From contig JAUIFF010000003.1 in NCBI GenBank assembly GCA_030429545.1, forward strand, positions 62,001 to 126,000: a DNA stretch of 64,000 nt, read 5' to 3'. Numbering within the stretch: the first letter of the stretch is position 1; every line of letters starts with the position of its first letter. The position numbers and the translations under genes are program-made. The notes beneath the pieces are model-generated. The model did no database searches and was not told where the DNA came from. It saw nothing but the letters and a program-made list of their open reading frames with translations. The stretch comes from Polyangia bacterium. Its GTDB lineage: Bacteria; Myxococcota_A; Polyangia; Nannocystales; Nannocystaceae. Shown here one piece after another: positions 44,601 through 52,752 of this stretch.

Positions 44601-47460
44601 CTTTCAGGGTTTTTAGTGTACACACATCGTCCTTGCCGACTGCCGAGGTCGTCCACCGGCAGGTCTTGACGACCTTCTCCCGCGTCTGCTCGCCGTCGTA
44701 GACACGCTTGCCGCCGACGTGCTTGTACACCGGCTCCTCGTAGCGCCGAATGATCTGCAGCGAGACATCGCCCGACCCGCGGGTTCCTTGCCAATCGACA
44801 ACCCGGACCGGGACCGCGAGTTGGTCGTTGGTCCACAGGTAGCGACTCGGCAGCTCGATCGCCACATAGTGGCTGGCCGGGTGAACCGTAAAACTCGTCT
44901 CGGCACCTATCTCCTGGCGGGTAATGTCCTGCACGCCAATGCTGACCTGACAGCGATTTGTCTCGATCTCGGCAACTAGCGGCGGGGCGACGGACATGGT
45001 GTACGAACCACTGCTGCGGTCTTTTTGGCTCAACGGATGGACCACACTGGGCCCACCGCCACGGCTGTAGCGCCACTTTCGGATGCCGACATACCATCCG
45101 GAGCCGAGCCCTGGCGGGCGGTAGTTCATCGCCCGGCAAGCTGTCCTTGAACGCAGCTTGGTGAGCGGCACAGAGCCACCAAAAAAGTAATTTGCATGCA
45201 CATTTACAGTTGCAGCTTGCCCCTTGAGCCAGTCGGACTTTGGCGTGGTTGCCGATACTTCAAACGCTGGCGTGCGGTAATCTTCGACCTTTACCCGGGC
45301 GACAAACTCCTTCCCCGAAACAGTTGCATGCACACGGTAGTAGCCGAGTTTGGCGGCTTTTGGCAGGATGAGCTCGGCCCAGTATTTCCCCTCCTTGGTG
45401 ACGGCAACCTGCTTTTTGGCCACGGTCTCGTTGCGCGAGTCGGTCAGCCACAGCTCGACAGTCTGTCCGGGTTTGAGCCGGCGCAATCCGGTGCGGGCGT
45501 AGGGTGTTTCGACACCGGTCCAACCGACCACGCGAATCAGCTCTCCGGGCCGGTAGGCTCCACGCTCGCTAATTAGCTTGCCCAACACCCGCTCTCCGGG
45601 GCGGACCTCCTTGTCCGTGTCGGTGGCAAAACTTCCCTTGAGCTGCGAAAACCCATCGGCGGTTAACACCGCAACCTCGGACTGGCTGCGGGCCACAAGA
45701 ACCCCAGGACTATCGCTCGCCCGCACAGGTGGCATGGCCGAACTCGATAGGTCGAGCAACCCGTGGTTGTCGGTCTGGCCCAGCATGGTGGGCGTGGCAC
45801 TCCCGACCAACCTTGAGATCGTTGCATTTGCAACCGGTTTGCCATTGCGCAGGTCGTGCACCCCAACCACAGTACGCGCCTGGCTGGCAAACACATGGGG
45901 ACCTAGGTTGGTCACCCGGTACACAGCCCGCACGGCTGAGGGGAGTGGTTCGCCATCGGCCCTATCGGTCAGCTCGACTGCCGAAACTTCGATGGCGACC
46001 GGACGTTTTTGGTCGCCGACAAGCGACTTGAGGTCGATGGGGAGCGCAGACCACTTGGTCGGCCCCTTGGGGTCAAGGCTCAACTCCTTGCGCGCCGTCG
46101 CCAACGGGTTTTGCGGCCATGGCTGCTTGCGCCAACGCTGGTTTTGCGGGGCGAGCTGGGCGAGGTCGGAGTCGGAGAACACCGCCGCGCGAACGGAAAC
46201 CTTTTGCACCTCGCGGCTCACGACACCAATGGTCCGCTTGGAGTCCGCCAGCAACACCCCAGACTCCGGGCTCAAGCCAAGCGTCGGTACAAAACCAAAC
46301 TCTGCCCGATGTCGCCAGGTCTTGCCGAGCCGTTCGCCCCAGCGGTCGCGCAGTCCGGCTGGCAGCTCCACCGTGTAGGTTTGCCCAGGCAAGAACATGC
46401 CTTCGAGCAACAACTCATGGCCACCATCGTCGCCCCAATCGTCGACGAGATCGATCCGGAAGTTTTTGGGACGTGGCGTGACCCGCACCTGACGAAGCGC
46501 ACGCTTGTCGATGGGGTTGTTGAGTTCGATCGAGATCGGTTCGAGCCCACAGGGATCTTTGCTTGTACAATTGACGGACTCGACGGCGAGCGGCCGAACG
46601 GTCTCAAATTCACCCGTCCAACTATTCTCGGCGGCAACTGGGCCGCGCATGCCGACAACCCCGGAACGAATGGTTGTATAGACATGGGCTCCACGGGGCC
46701 ACGGCTGGCGCGGCCGGACTGTGAACCACCGGTCCTTGTACGTGCTGTCCCACTCGAGCTCGTGGCGCTTGGTATCACGCGGGGTGGTATGGGTAACCCG
46801 AACGTCAGCAGGGGCTCGCTTGCCTTCGCCGAGCTTGGTTTCAACCTGTAAATGCTTGCGCACCTGGTCGATCGCTACGGGCTGGTCAAACTCGAGAATA
46901 ATCGGCTGCAACCGCCGTACATTGTTGGCACCGTCGCCAGGATAGGATGTATACACACTCGGACTGCGGGTTTTGAGCTCCCAACTCAGCGGCCCTGCCC
47001 AGGTGGTCCCTGCCGGCGTTTTGACAGTTCCACGAACTGTCACGGTGTAGCGGTGAGCATCTTCGAGGGGTTTTTCGGGGACAAATACCAGGAGCTCTGG
47101 CGTCTTCCACTCGGTCCGTCCGGCAACCTCGGGTTGCACTTCGATGCGCAGGTCGGTTGCTTCACGAACCCCGAGCGGCTTGATGGGCTGGTCAAAACGA
47201 ACGTGGATCTCACCACCACCGCTGGTTGCCTGGGGCCCGTAGCCCCGCACGCTGGGCGGTGCCGCGGGAACCGATGGTGGGGGAGCACCCGGCCCGATCG
47301 ACGCCGGGTCAAACACATCGAGTTGCGCGACATTGCCCGGGGGCTCGTCGCCAGGTGCCACTGACGTCTTTGGGCTGCAGACACACAGCAACAAGGCAGC
47401 GGCCGCCCACCAGCCGCACGGTTGCCTGCTCGCGTACCAAAGTTGTCGAGAGCTAGTCAT
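41626..47460 (-). CDS. bacterial alpha-2-macroglobulin (YfhM-like)
   Basis: 1944 residues, the largest gene here. The N-terminus has a signal with a Cys-rich end (AAALLLCVC), giving a lipoprotein. Macroglobulin-like repeats fill the N-terminal half (VRFDQPI, YTVTVRG, AVESVNCTSKDPC). A Gly-rich stretch (GSGVGYGSGAGFGGRGKRGS, about residue 1185-1205) precedes the A2M domain (FLGDVAVRKGRATAKVELPD). The thioester motif GCIEQ (~1455) lies in the helical thioester domain. Such proteins trap proteases in the periplasm. The partner penicillin-binding protein PbpC, usual beside YfhM, is not present here. Confidence 0.93.
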   Translation of the reverse strand: MTSSRQLWYASRQPCGWWAAAALLLCVCSPKTSVAPGDEPPGNVAQLDVFDPASIGPGAPPPSVPAAPPSVRGYGPQATSGGGEIHVRFDQPIKPLGVREATDLRIEVQPEVAGRTEWKTPELLVFVPEKPLEDAHRYTVTVRGTVKTPAGTTWAGPLSWELKTRSPSVYTSYPGDGANNVRRLQPIILEFDQPVAIDQVRKHLQVETKLGEGKRAPADVRVTHTTPRDTKRHELEWDSTYKDRWFTVRPRQPWPRGAHVYTTIRSGVVGMRGPVAAENSWTGEFETVRPLAVESVNCTSKDPCGLEPISIELNNPIDKRALRQVRVTPRPKNFRIDLVDDWGDDGGHELLLEGMFLPGQTYTVELPAGLRDRWGERLGKTWRHRAEFGFVPTLGLSPESGVLLADSKRTIGVVSREVQKVSVRAAVFSDSDLAQLAPQNQRWRKQPWPQNPLATARKELSLDPKGPTKWSALPIDLKSLVGDQKRPVAIEVSAVELTDRADGEPLPSAVRAVYRVTNLGPHVFASQARTVVGVHDLRNGKPVANATISRLVGSATPTMLGQTDNHGLLDLSSSAMPPVRASDSPGVLVARSQSEVAVLTADGFSQLKGSFATDTDKEVRPGERVLGKLISERGAYRPGELIRVVGWTGVETPYARTGLRRLKPGQTVELWLTDSRNETVAKKQVAVTKEGKYWAELILPKAAKLGYYRVHATVSGKEFVARVKVEDYRTPAFEVSATTPKSDWLKGQAATVNVHANYFFGGSVPLTKLRSRTACRAMNYRPPGLGSGWYVGIRKWRYSRGGGPSVVHPLSQKDRSSGSYTMSVAPPLVAEIETNRCQVSIGVQDITRQEIGAETSFTVHPASHYVAIELPSRYLWTNDQLAVPVRVVDWQGTRGSGDVSLQIIRRYEEPVYKHVGGKRVYDGEQTREKVVKTCRWTTSAVGKDDVCTLKTLKAGEYKIVAEGTFAGQLARTEADVHVWRSRTSKTVARQAPPKTLEIEASRTVVRPGEQVTVTVRGPWEDAAGVLVASRAGVRDSFPFVLQDHRAEVSLTSDDSWSPGVALNATVALGRDAGWPKLVRARQQWVSQGTNHRVLNVAVEAAATARPREKVDIAVDVRAANQQPIDGRLALWAVDEAVLSLTDYEVPDILKEFVPAKDSGVYTGDDYRHIVASFTPHGDPWLWNRGFGSGVGYGSGAGFGGRGKRGSGGPPPARQKFETTPLFLGDVAVRKGRATAKVELPDNLTTYRVFAVASARLSDGKSPGRFGVGEARIQVSTPLMVRPALPRTLRPNDRAQLAAIVQNNTSDAGEVTVSVRELAKPGDRAKPVAASRAALGLRGQQRVTLPVAAGQQLRIPFEVDALRAATPYVEFDARFVGKTNHADRVQVPVPIAPEATLTERVATYGSLAADRPIAIPVALPADVLPEHGGLDLSTSSSLLAGLQDAVADLVHYPYGCIEQTSSRLLPLVALADLSARYPLGIDNVDEFVRAGVERILSMQTHGGGFAYWPGGTRPHAYATAYATWVLLLARDGGHNVPAAAIDRALTYLEHQLSRESDGELAHQRLYSYVRQAIAAYTLARAGRNVETVLERLHSRRNAMPIFARAFVWMALHHARPNDPRAMAMASEILGELAEQPGTAHVNERIAYDLQEVFHSSTRSDAIVLLGLLEVVPDHPVVEKLARGLLGGRVGGRWRNTQENAYAVLALAAYAKVYERETPDFVARGWVGRKPVLDHSFVGRTFEQGTTKVAMVDLLANARGNQTTGDGGAPAASPISMILQRIGRGRMYYRLGVEWAPAATQLPAAAHGLGVARSLRGEDGQPLGGRALKPGELVALDLEVHADTRVPYVVIDAPIPAGLEVVHRNLGKGQAVTAIGGPRGYWVSHEEQRRDRALVFADNLPSGTLRHSVPLRATTPGRYAMPPTQIAAMYMPEVYGRSTGEVVEIK

Positions 47461-47569
47461 GCGTGCCTGTTGGGACAGCCGCGCGACGACAATGTTCCGC
47501 CTGCCACACCGAGCTTGCCACCGGTGAATCATCGCCCAGCTCACCGCGGGTTTTCAACACCGGGGCGTG

Positions 47570-48043
47570 TTAGCTCGCACTGGCATCGAGCATTGCCCGC
47601 AACCGACTTCGGACCGCCCGCAGGACATTGCGGCGGGTCAACAATCCGAGCAGGTGCCCGCCCTCCACCACCGGCAGGCTGCGAAACGGGTGTTTGATGA
47701 GCATCCCGGCCGCGTAGTAGATGTCCATTTTTGGCGGAATCGAGATGACGTTGCGGGTCATAAAGTCGCTGACACGACCGGTCACAGGCTCACCGCCGGT
47801 GCCCGCCGACAGCAACTTGAGCAGGTCTTTTTGTGAGATCATGCCTACCAACATATTACTTGCATCTACAACAGGTGCGCCCGGTAGGTTGTGATCGAGC
47901 AGGAAATTGACGGCGGCAAACACATCGACATCGGGGCCTAGGGTCTTGACTTCGGCGTCCATATGCGAACGCACCGTGGGTGTTGCTGCGAACGCAGACC
48001 AATCGGCTCCAGGAGCACGGGGGGCATCAGTGTTGGCACTCAT
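47570..48043 (-). CDS. CBS-domain pair protein
   Basis: 157 residues with a Bateman pair of CBS domains (LGPDVDVFAAVNFLLDHNLP, VGMISQKDLL; then ISIPPKMDIYYAAGMLIKH, LGLLTRRNVL). CBS pairs bind adenosyl nucleotides and regulate partner proteins. ATG start with an excellent GGAGGTGAG ribosome-binding site. It is a stand-alone sensor-type protein. The partner is unknown. Confidence 0.9.
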   Translation of the reverse strand: MSANTDAPRAPGADWSAFAATPTVRSHMDAEVKTLGPDVDVFAAVNFLLDHNLPGAPVVDASNMLVGMISQKDLLKLLSAGTGGEPVTGRVSDFMTRNVISIPPKMDIYYAAGMLIKHPFRSLPVVEGGHLLGLLTRRNVLRAVRSRLRAMLDASAS

Positions 48044-48199
48044 CGCTCACCTCCACAGGTCGCTACCTGCAGCAACAGTGTAACCGGACAGGCGCGCTGT
48101 CGCTTGTTTGCGCAGAACATCCGCGGGACATGCGTGAAGACAACGTACATACATGATTCGCGTCGACTTCGATGTACTGCCAAAGGTCGCGCTGATCGG

Positions 48200-49630
48200 T
48201 CAAGGGGTCGCACACTCGACCCAGGTACTTGCCTGCGCCCCGCCGTCGATCGTGAGGTTGTCGGCTTCGGTCAGCACGACCCCCTCGGCGTCGAGCTGCC
48301 AACTCCGAAGTTTGCCGTCTTGACTGAGTGCGAGCAGCAACGAGTCTTCGTAGGCGAGCTTGAGGTGGCTGCGTTTTCCGGGCGCGGGGACACTGTCGTA
48401 AAACATCACCTGGTCGCCCAAAAACTCGGCCACACGAATCGTCCCGGTCGTCCCACCCGTTTGCGCGTAGTAGAAGTGTTCATCGCTCGAGGGGTCGGTG
48501 CGAATCGCCATATCCACCCCACCCTGCCACTCAGCGCCGTTGATCACAGTGAGGGCGTTGCCCGACGGAACATCCCCCGACACCGGCATGTTGTGCCAGG
48601 CGAGCACGCCATTGTAGCTGGAAAACGCCATCTCATCGCCGCTGGGGGCCATGTGGATGCCAAACAGGAGGTTGCCGCCGGTCTGATTGACATCGTCGGA
48701 CACGAGCTGGCCGTTGTCGCCGTAGTCGACAGCATGGATCTCGAGGTCGGAGCCCGCAGTCGCCCCGGCGAGGTAGAGGATGTTGAGTTCGGGGTGCAAG
48801 ACGGCGTAGAGCTGGAGCCCGTCGAGGTTGGCAAAGGGCAGATCGATATCGAATTGGGGATCAAGCGTGCCGTCGTCGCCAACAATAAATGTACGTACAT
48901 GGGCCTCACCTCCGGCGCGGCCAAACGCAAACAGCAGGTTTTTGCTGGGGTCGCACAACACCCCCTCGATGTTGGGCACTGAAATTGGCGCACCAACCGG
49001 GGTCAGCTCGCCAAAAAACCCAACTTCGACGCTCGCTAGCTGGGCGTCGGCTTCGAGCGCATAGTGGGCAAAGCGGCCGCCGCAGGTCACCACGCCCTCG
49101 CGGCGATAATCGGTTGTCGCCGGGTTGTGATCGCCGGGCAACTCCAACGCCTCGCCGATGCTCAACGCCCCATCTGGTTGTACATGCACAACAGAGGTGG
49201 TCGCCGGCGTTCCACCGTGATGGGCCACCAGGCACATGGCATCGAGCGGAGGCGGCGGTCCGGTGGTATCCGAGTCGGAATCGGACTCCGAATCGGTTTC
49301 GCTGTCGGTTGGGCCAGTCGTTTGGTCAGTCGTTTGGTCAGTCGTTTGGTCGGTCGTTTGGTCAGTCGTCGCGTCGCTGTCGGTCGGGTCCGGCTCGGTC
49401 GTCATTCCCGTAGGATCGGTGGTTGTGGTGGGCTGCGATGTCGTCGGGCCTGTCGACGGGTCCTCGGTGTCTGTCGGCTCCTCGGTCGGGCCTGCGGTTT
49501 CACTGGTGGTCGTGGTTTGAACCCCAGTTGTCGGCGATGTTGTGGTGGTTGCCGAATCTTCACGGCCATCACCTCCACAGGCGATTGTGCATACACTTAC
49601 AAGGACGGCGAGTGGCCGGCGGCGAAACAT
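48200..49630 (-). CDS. beta-propeller-like lipoprotein
   Basis: 476 residues. The signal peptide ends in CTIAC, and a Thr/Ser/Asp/Pro-rich linker of ~110 residues follows, including four TTDQ repeats. The C-terminal ~330 residues have repeated blade-like units (VGFFGELTPVGAPISV, LFAFGRAGGEAHVRTFIVG, LYLAGATAGSDLEIHAVDYG, LLALSQDGKLRSWQL) as in 6-7-bladed propellers of the lactonase/YVTN type. The linker is typical of myxobacterial surface lipoproteins. Ligand or activity is unknown. Confidence 0.75.
   Translation of the reverse strand: MFRRRPLAVLVSVCTIACGGDGREDSATTTTSPTTGVQTTTTSETAGPTEEPTDTEDPSTGPTTSQPTTTTDPTGMTTEPDPTDSDATTDQTTDQTTDQTTDQTTGPTDSETDSESDSDSDTTGPPPPLDAMCLVAHHGGTPATTSVVHVQPDGALSIGEALELPGDHNPATTDYRREGVVTCGGRFAHYALEADAQLASVEVGFFGELTPVGAPISVPNIEGVLCDPSKNLLFAFGRAGGEAHVRTFIVGDDGTLDPQFDIDLPFANLDGLQLYAVLHPELNILYLAGATAGSDLEIHAVDYGDNGQLVSDDVNQTGGNLLFGIHMAPSGDEMAFSSYNGVLAWHNMPVSGDVPSGNALTVINGAEWQGGVDMAIRTDPSSDEHFYYAQTGGTTGTIRVAEFLGDQVMFYDSVPAPGKRSHLKLAYEDSLLLALSQDGKLRSWQLDAEGVVLTEADNLTIDGGAQASTWVECATP
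49319..49366 (-). repeat. 12-bp tandem repeat coding for TTDQ
   Basis: Four copies of cgtttggtcagt (one with an A to G change), read on the minus strand as TTDQ units in the linker of the beta-propeller lipoprotein. In-frame copy number could vary by slippage. Confidence 0.9.
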
Positions 49631-49699
49631 GGTGGTGATTGTAGGGCCAAGAGTTTGGCGAGCGACACCTGTTTCTCGACCTCTGCGACGATTGTGCGT

Positions 49700-50146
49700 T
49701 CAACGACTGCGTACGATCCGCACCGTCGGCAGGCTGTCGGTTTGCAGGCCGACGCGGCCCGACTCGTAGATGTACGCCATCGGGTCTACCGTGGGGTTGT
49801 GGGCGAGCGCAGCCCGTACTCGCGCCCTCCTGCCCGAACGCCAACCGGCCAGGTTTTGGCATTGGGGTGTGGGCACCCCACCGGCGACGAGCGGGCCACA
49901 CCGCGACCCCGGTAAAAACCGTCGCAACGGGCGTTGGACCGCCAACAGGAACTGGGCGGGGCCGAGAAAGGTTGGCACCCGACCGAGTTTGGCACAGCGG
50001 GCCCGCACGCGTCGCATCGCCTCTTCGAGGAGGCCAAGTGCATCCGGCCGCGGGACGTCGGCGTCGTACCAACACACTACGGCCAGGGCACACAACTTTT
50101 CGGTGGCGGCCAACGGGAGCGAACGGGCGTCGGATTCGGGCGACAT
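49700..50146 (-). CDS. hypothetical protein
   Basis: 148 residues, not recognised. High third-position G+C through the frame supports coding. The ATG has GGGAAG 6-11 nt upstream. An alternative start 16 codons further upstream would add an AT-rich, non-coding-like stretch. It contains LLEEAMRRVRARCAKLGRVP and an Arg-rich middle with Cys residues. It follows the IgGFc-type lipoprotein region and precedes the beta-propeller lipoprotein by 69 bases on the same strand, so it may be co-transcribed with the latter. Confidence 0.55.
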   Translation of the reverse strand: MSPESDARSLPLAATEKLCALAVVCWYDADVPRPDALGLLEEAMRRVRARCAKLGRVPTFLGPAQFLLAVQRPLRRFLPGSRCGPLVAGGVPTPQCQNLAGWRSGRRARVRAALAHNPTVDPMAYIYESGRVGLQTDSLPTVRIVRSR

Positions 50147-50282
50147 GGCTTCCCAGAATCGAACATCGAAAATGCACAATCTGTAATGAGGCATACATTT
50201 TCCCTGTTTTCCTTACGCCACACACTGAACATACAAACATTTTCATGTGTGGGTAGGCCTAGCTCGGTGCACAAACAACAAA

Positions 50283-50310
50283 CCCGCAGCTTGCATATGC
50301 AGGCTGCGGG
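50283..50310 (-). terminator. terminator hairpin with the iterated motif at its tip
   Basis: An 8-bp stem CCCGCAGC / GCTGCGGG surrounds TTGCATATGCAG, whose core TGCATATGCA is a perfect palindrome and an instance of the iterated TGYANNTRCA family. On the minus strand it follows the IgGFc-type lipoprotein gene and is followed by TTTGTTGTTTG, so it should work as an intrinsic terminator. Confidence 0.8.
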
Positions 50311-50331
50311 CCATGTTGGCGTGCACTTGGA

Positions 50332-52362
50332 CTACTCGAGGGGATTGATCTTCTCGAGCACAAGGCCGCCGGGGTAGGCATAGCTGGCCGCCAGCGATTG
50401 GCCACTGACGATGATGCCAAACTTCTCGTCGCTGCTGGCCTCGTTGGTCCCGATTGTGCAGTTGGCCTCGCCAGGGTTCATGTTGATGGTCGCAACTTCG
50501 TAGCCGCTGTTACCGACAGCTTCCCACCGGTTTTCGGGAACAACCCCCAAACAACCGACCTCGACGGCCGCACCCGAGGGCCGGATCAACTTGGCAAAGT
50601 CCTCGGTGTAGGAGTCGTCAATCAAAAACACGTAGTCGGTCTTGAACTGCTCGCGCGGCACCATCAGCACCATGTAGGGGTCACCCTTGCAGTTGTTGCC
50701 GACACCGTTGGACTTGCACCCCAGCATGTAGCCGGCGACCAAAATCGGCTCGTCGGCGGAGATCGAGAAGTCGTCGTTGTCGTCGAACTCGACCACCTCG
50801 CCGGCATCGAGGTTGACGCTGTTACCCAGCGAAACCGGCGGGCTGAAGTTGACCGTGGTGTTGTCCTTGGAAGCGACAATCCGCCACCGCATCGGCTCCG
50901 ATTCGCGTTGCGGGTTCCTGGCAGCGATGTAGTTCTTACCCCAGGTTTCGAGGGGTAAGATTTGCTCTTCAAGGTGATCACACCAGGCCGTCGAAACACT
51001 CGGGACGTACCCACAACTGTGGCCGCCAAACACCGCGACCGGCTTGTTGCTTTCGATCTGCGAGCCGGTGAGGTCTTGGTTGCCGTTGGCGACCACCTGG
51101 ATGTAGTCGTATTTGTCGACCGTCACCTCGGTAAACACCCCCTGTGGAAGTGCCGGCAATCCACCCATACCCGGGTTTGAACCCACGGTTGGCTTGATCC
51201 GCACATCGGTGTTGTTTTCGGTGGCCATGATCACCATCACCGAGCCCACACCGGCACCGTTGGCCCATGCGAGGTGGTAGTAATCCTCGCCTAGGGCGTG
51301 GGTTGGCAACAGCAGCGATGCCTCGGTCGTGAACCCGGCAGAACCGCCTAGCGGGTTGAACTGGGTGGCGATGACAGGCAGGTCCGACTCGATCCTAAAC
51401 CCGCGGCCGTGGGCGATGCCCAGCCCGTTGAACCCGGCGTCGTCGTTGTAGTACCCGGTGCTTTGCCCCTGGGTACCGGAGAGCTTGATCACTCGAACAT
51501 CACGGGGCTGAATCACCTGGGTGACCAACAGTTGCTCGTTGCCGTTGTTGTTGCCGTCGTAGACCTTGACCTCGACGGGGTACTTGTCGCTGGGGTTAGA
51601 AATCGCGACTGCGTAGACCAGCTGGGCCTGGTTTGCGAGGTTGGGCATGTCGACCGCCCAAAACTCACAGCCGACACTCGACTTGGTTTGGGCAGCCACC
51701 GAGCAGGCGCTGACGCATTGGCCAGCATCACAAACGTCGCCCGGGGTGCACGGAACCGGGTCTTCGTAACCTGTCCCTTGGGCATTGCACTCCTGGAAGC
51801 TCTCGTCGTCGCTGCAAACCGTGCTGCCCGGGTTGCAGTCCTTGGGCACACAGGCTCCATCGGCACAGATTTCGTTGAGCCCACAAGCTTCGGGGACGTA
51901 GCCCGAGCAATCCTCCGAGCACACCTCGATATTGTCCTCGTCGACGCACATGCCGTAGGCACCCGGCGAGCAGCTACACACCGTACAGGTACCTGTATCT
52001 GCATCACAAAACTCGCCATCGGCACAGGGGCTGTCGACCCATTGTCCGGCTTCGCATAACTGATGGCCCCCCTCGACGCACTGTTCTTCACCGTCGTTGC
52101 ACACCGGCTCGAGGGTGGTCGAAGGATCTTCGGTCGTCGTCGTTGGGTCTTCGGTGGTCGACGGATCTTCGGTCGTCGGCTCTTCGGTCGTCGGACCGGC
52201 TGTCGTCGGATCGGTTGTGGGGCCAACCGTCGTCGTCGGACTGGAGGTGCTCGGATCGGACGCGCTGTCGGAAGTCCCATCCTCCTCGCCTGTGCATGCA
52301 CTTAGGGACAGCCCTAAGAGCAAAGTTGTAACGCTCACGTAACTCGGATTCCGGTAGGCCAT
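50332..52362 (-). CDS. IgGFc-binding-domain lipoprotein with Cys-rich module
   Basis: 676 residues. The signal peptide ends in lipobox LSLSAC, and a Thr/Pro/Ser/Asp linker follows. A ~140-residue Cys-rich module comes next, with many CxxG/CxDG units (CVEGGHQLCEAGQWVDS, CADGEFC, CSPGAYGMC), typical of myxobacterial extracellular EGF-like modules. The C-terminal ~450 residues are an IgGFc-binding-type domain (VGCEFWAVDMPN, VIATQFNPLGG, KPVAVFGGHSCGYVP, WCDHLEEQIL). It is a paralogue of the lipoprotein at 33238-34953. It is probably surface exposed, with the ligand unknown. It is transcribed alone, with its own terminator. Confidence 0.85.
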   Translation of the reverse strand: MAYRNPSYVSVTTLLLGLSLSACTGEEDGTSDSASDPSTSSPTTTVGPTTDPTTAGPTTEEPTTEDPSTTEDPTTTTEDPSTTLEPVCNDGEEQCVEGGHQLCEAGQWVDSPCADGEFCDADTGTCTVCSCSPGAYGMCVDEDNIEVCSEDCSGYVPEACGLNEICADGACVPKDCNPGSTVCSDDESFQECNAQGTGYEDPVPCTPGDVCDAGQCVSACSVAAQTKSSVGCEFWAVDMPNLANQAQLVYAVAISNPSDKYPVEVKVYDGNNNGNEQLLVTQVIQPRDVRVIKLSGTQGQSTGYYNDDAGFNGLGIAHGRGFRIESDLPVIATQFNPLGGSAGFTTEASLLLPTHALGEDYYHLAWANGAGVGSVMVIMATENNTDVRIKPTVGSNPGMGGLPALPQGVFTEVTVDKYDYIQVVANGNQDLTGSQIESNKPVAVFGGHSCGYVPSVSTAWCDHLEEQILPLETWGKNYIAARNPQRESEPMRWRIVASKDNTTVNFSPPVSLGNSVNLDAGEVVEFDDNDDFSISADEPILVAGYMLGCKSNGVGNNCKGDPYMVLMVPREQFKTDYVFLIDDSYTEDFAKLIRPSGAAVEVGCLGVVPENRWEAVGNSGYEVATINMNPGEANCTIGTNEASSDEKFGIIVSGQSLAASYAYPGGLVLEKINPLE

Positions 52363-52752
52363 ACTCCGATGTTGCAGGCTTTGCCGCGGTTCTACAAGTC
52401 TTTGACGACTAGCGGACCCGGGGCCGGCGTCAGCGCCAGCGGTCGTTCGATCACATACAAAGTTCCAAAGTTCACCAAGCCTCATATCGACAGTACGTCG
52501 AAGCCTGCCAACGGATCGACGAGCCCCGGCAAATCCCCGCGCAGACTCGCTCCCCCGTGCGAACAGCTGGATAGGCTCTTGAAATAACTGAACAATCCTG
52601 AAGCTTGTGAACAGTACCGTATGTACCTACACGTCGGGCGAGGGGCGAACAGATCGATTTGACAGCACTGTTTTTTGCAAAACCCGGCCGCGGGCGAAAA
52701 TTTTGGCCCGTCGCGGGTCGGTGTTGTTCGGCGGCGACCCAGGCCCGAGATT
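52363..52752. other. 390-base intergenic region
   Basis: No gene that I can support. It is the 5' region of the Cys-rich IgGFc-type lipoprotein and lies downstream of the third Rieske gene. It carries one strict copy of the iterated motif (TGTACCTACA at 52622) and the hairpin listed separately. Overlapping open frames on both strands show no domain and are likely chance. Confidence 0.6.
52682..52718 (-). terminator. possible terminator of the third Rieske gene
   Basis: An imperfect GC-rich hairpin (outer ACCCG / CGGGT, inner GGGC / GCCC around an AAAATTTT loop), about 35 bases after the stop on the minus strand and followed by TTTTGC. The stem has internal mismatches, so this is tentative. 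Confidence 0.35.

Noticed and set aside
35807..45334. Reading TGCATGCACA copies as operator sites for one regulator
   Set aside because: They lie inside unrelated coding regions as well as between genes, so a genome-wide iterated motif explains them better.
49319..49366. Possible short CRISPR-like array
   Set aside because: The units are 12 bp with no spacers and are in frame in a lipoprotein linker.
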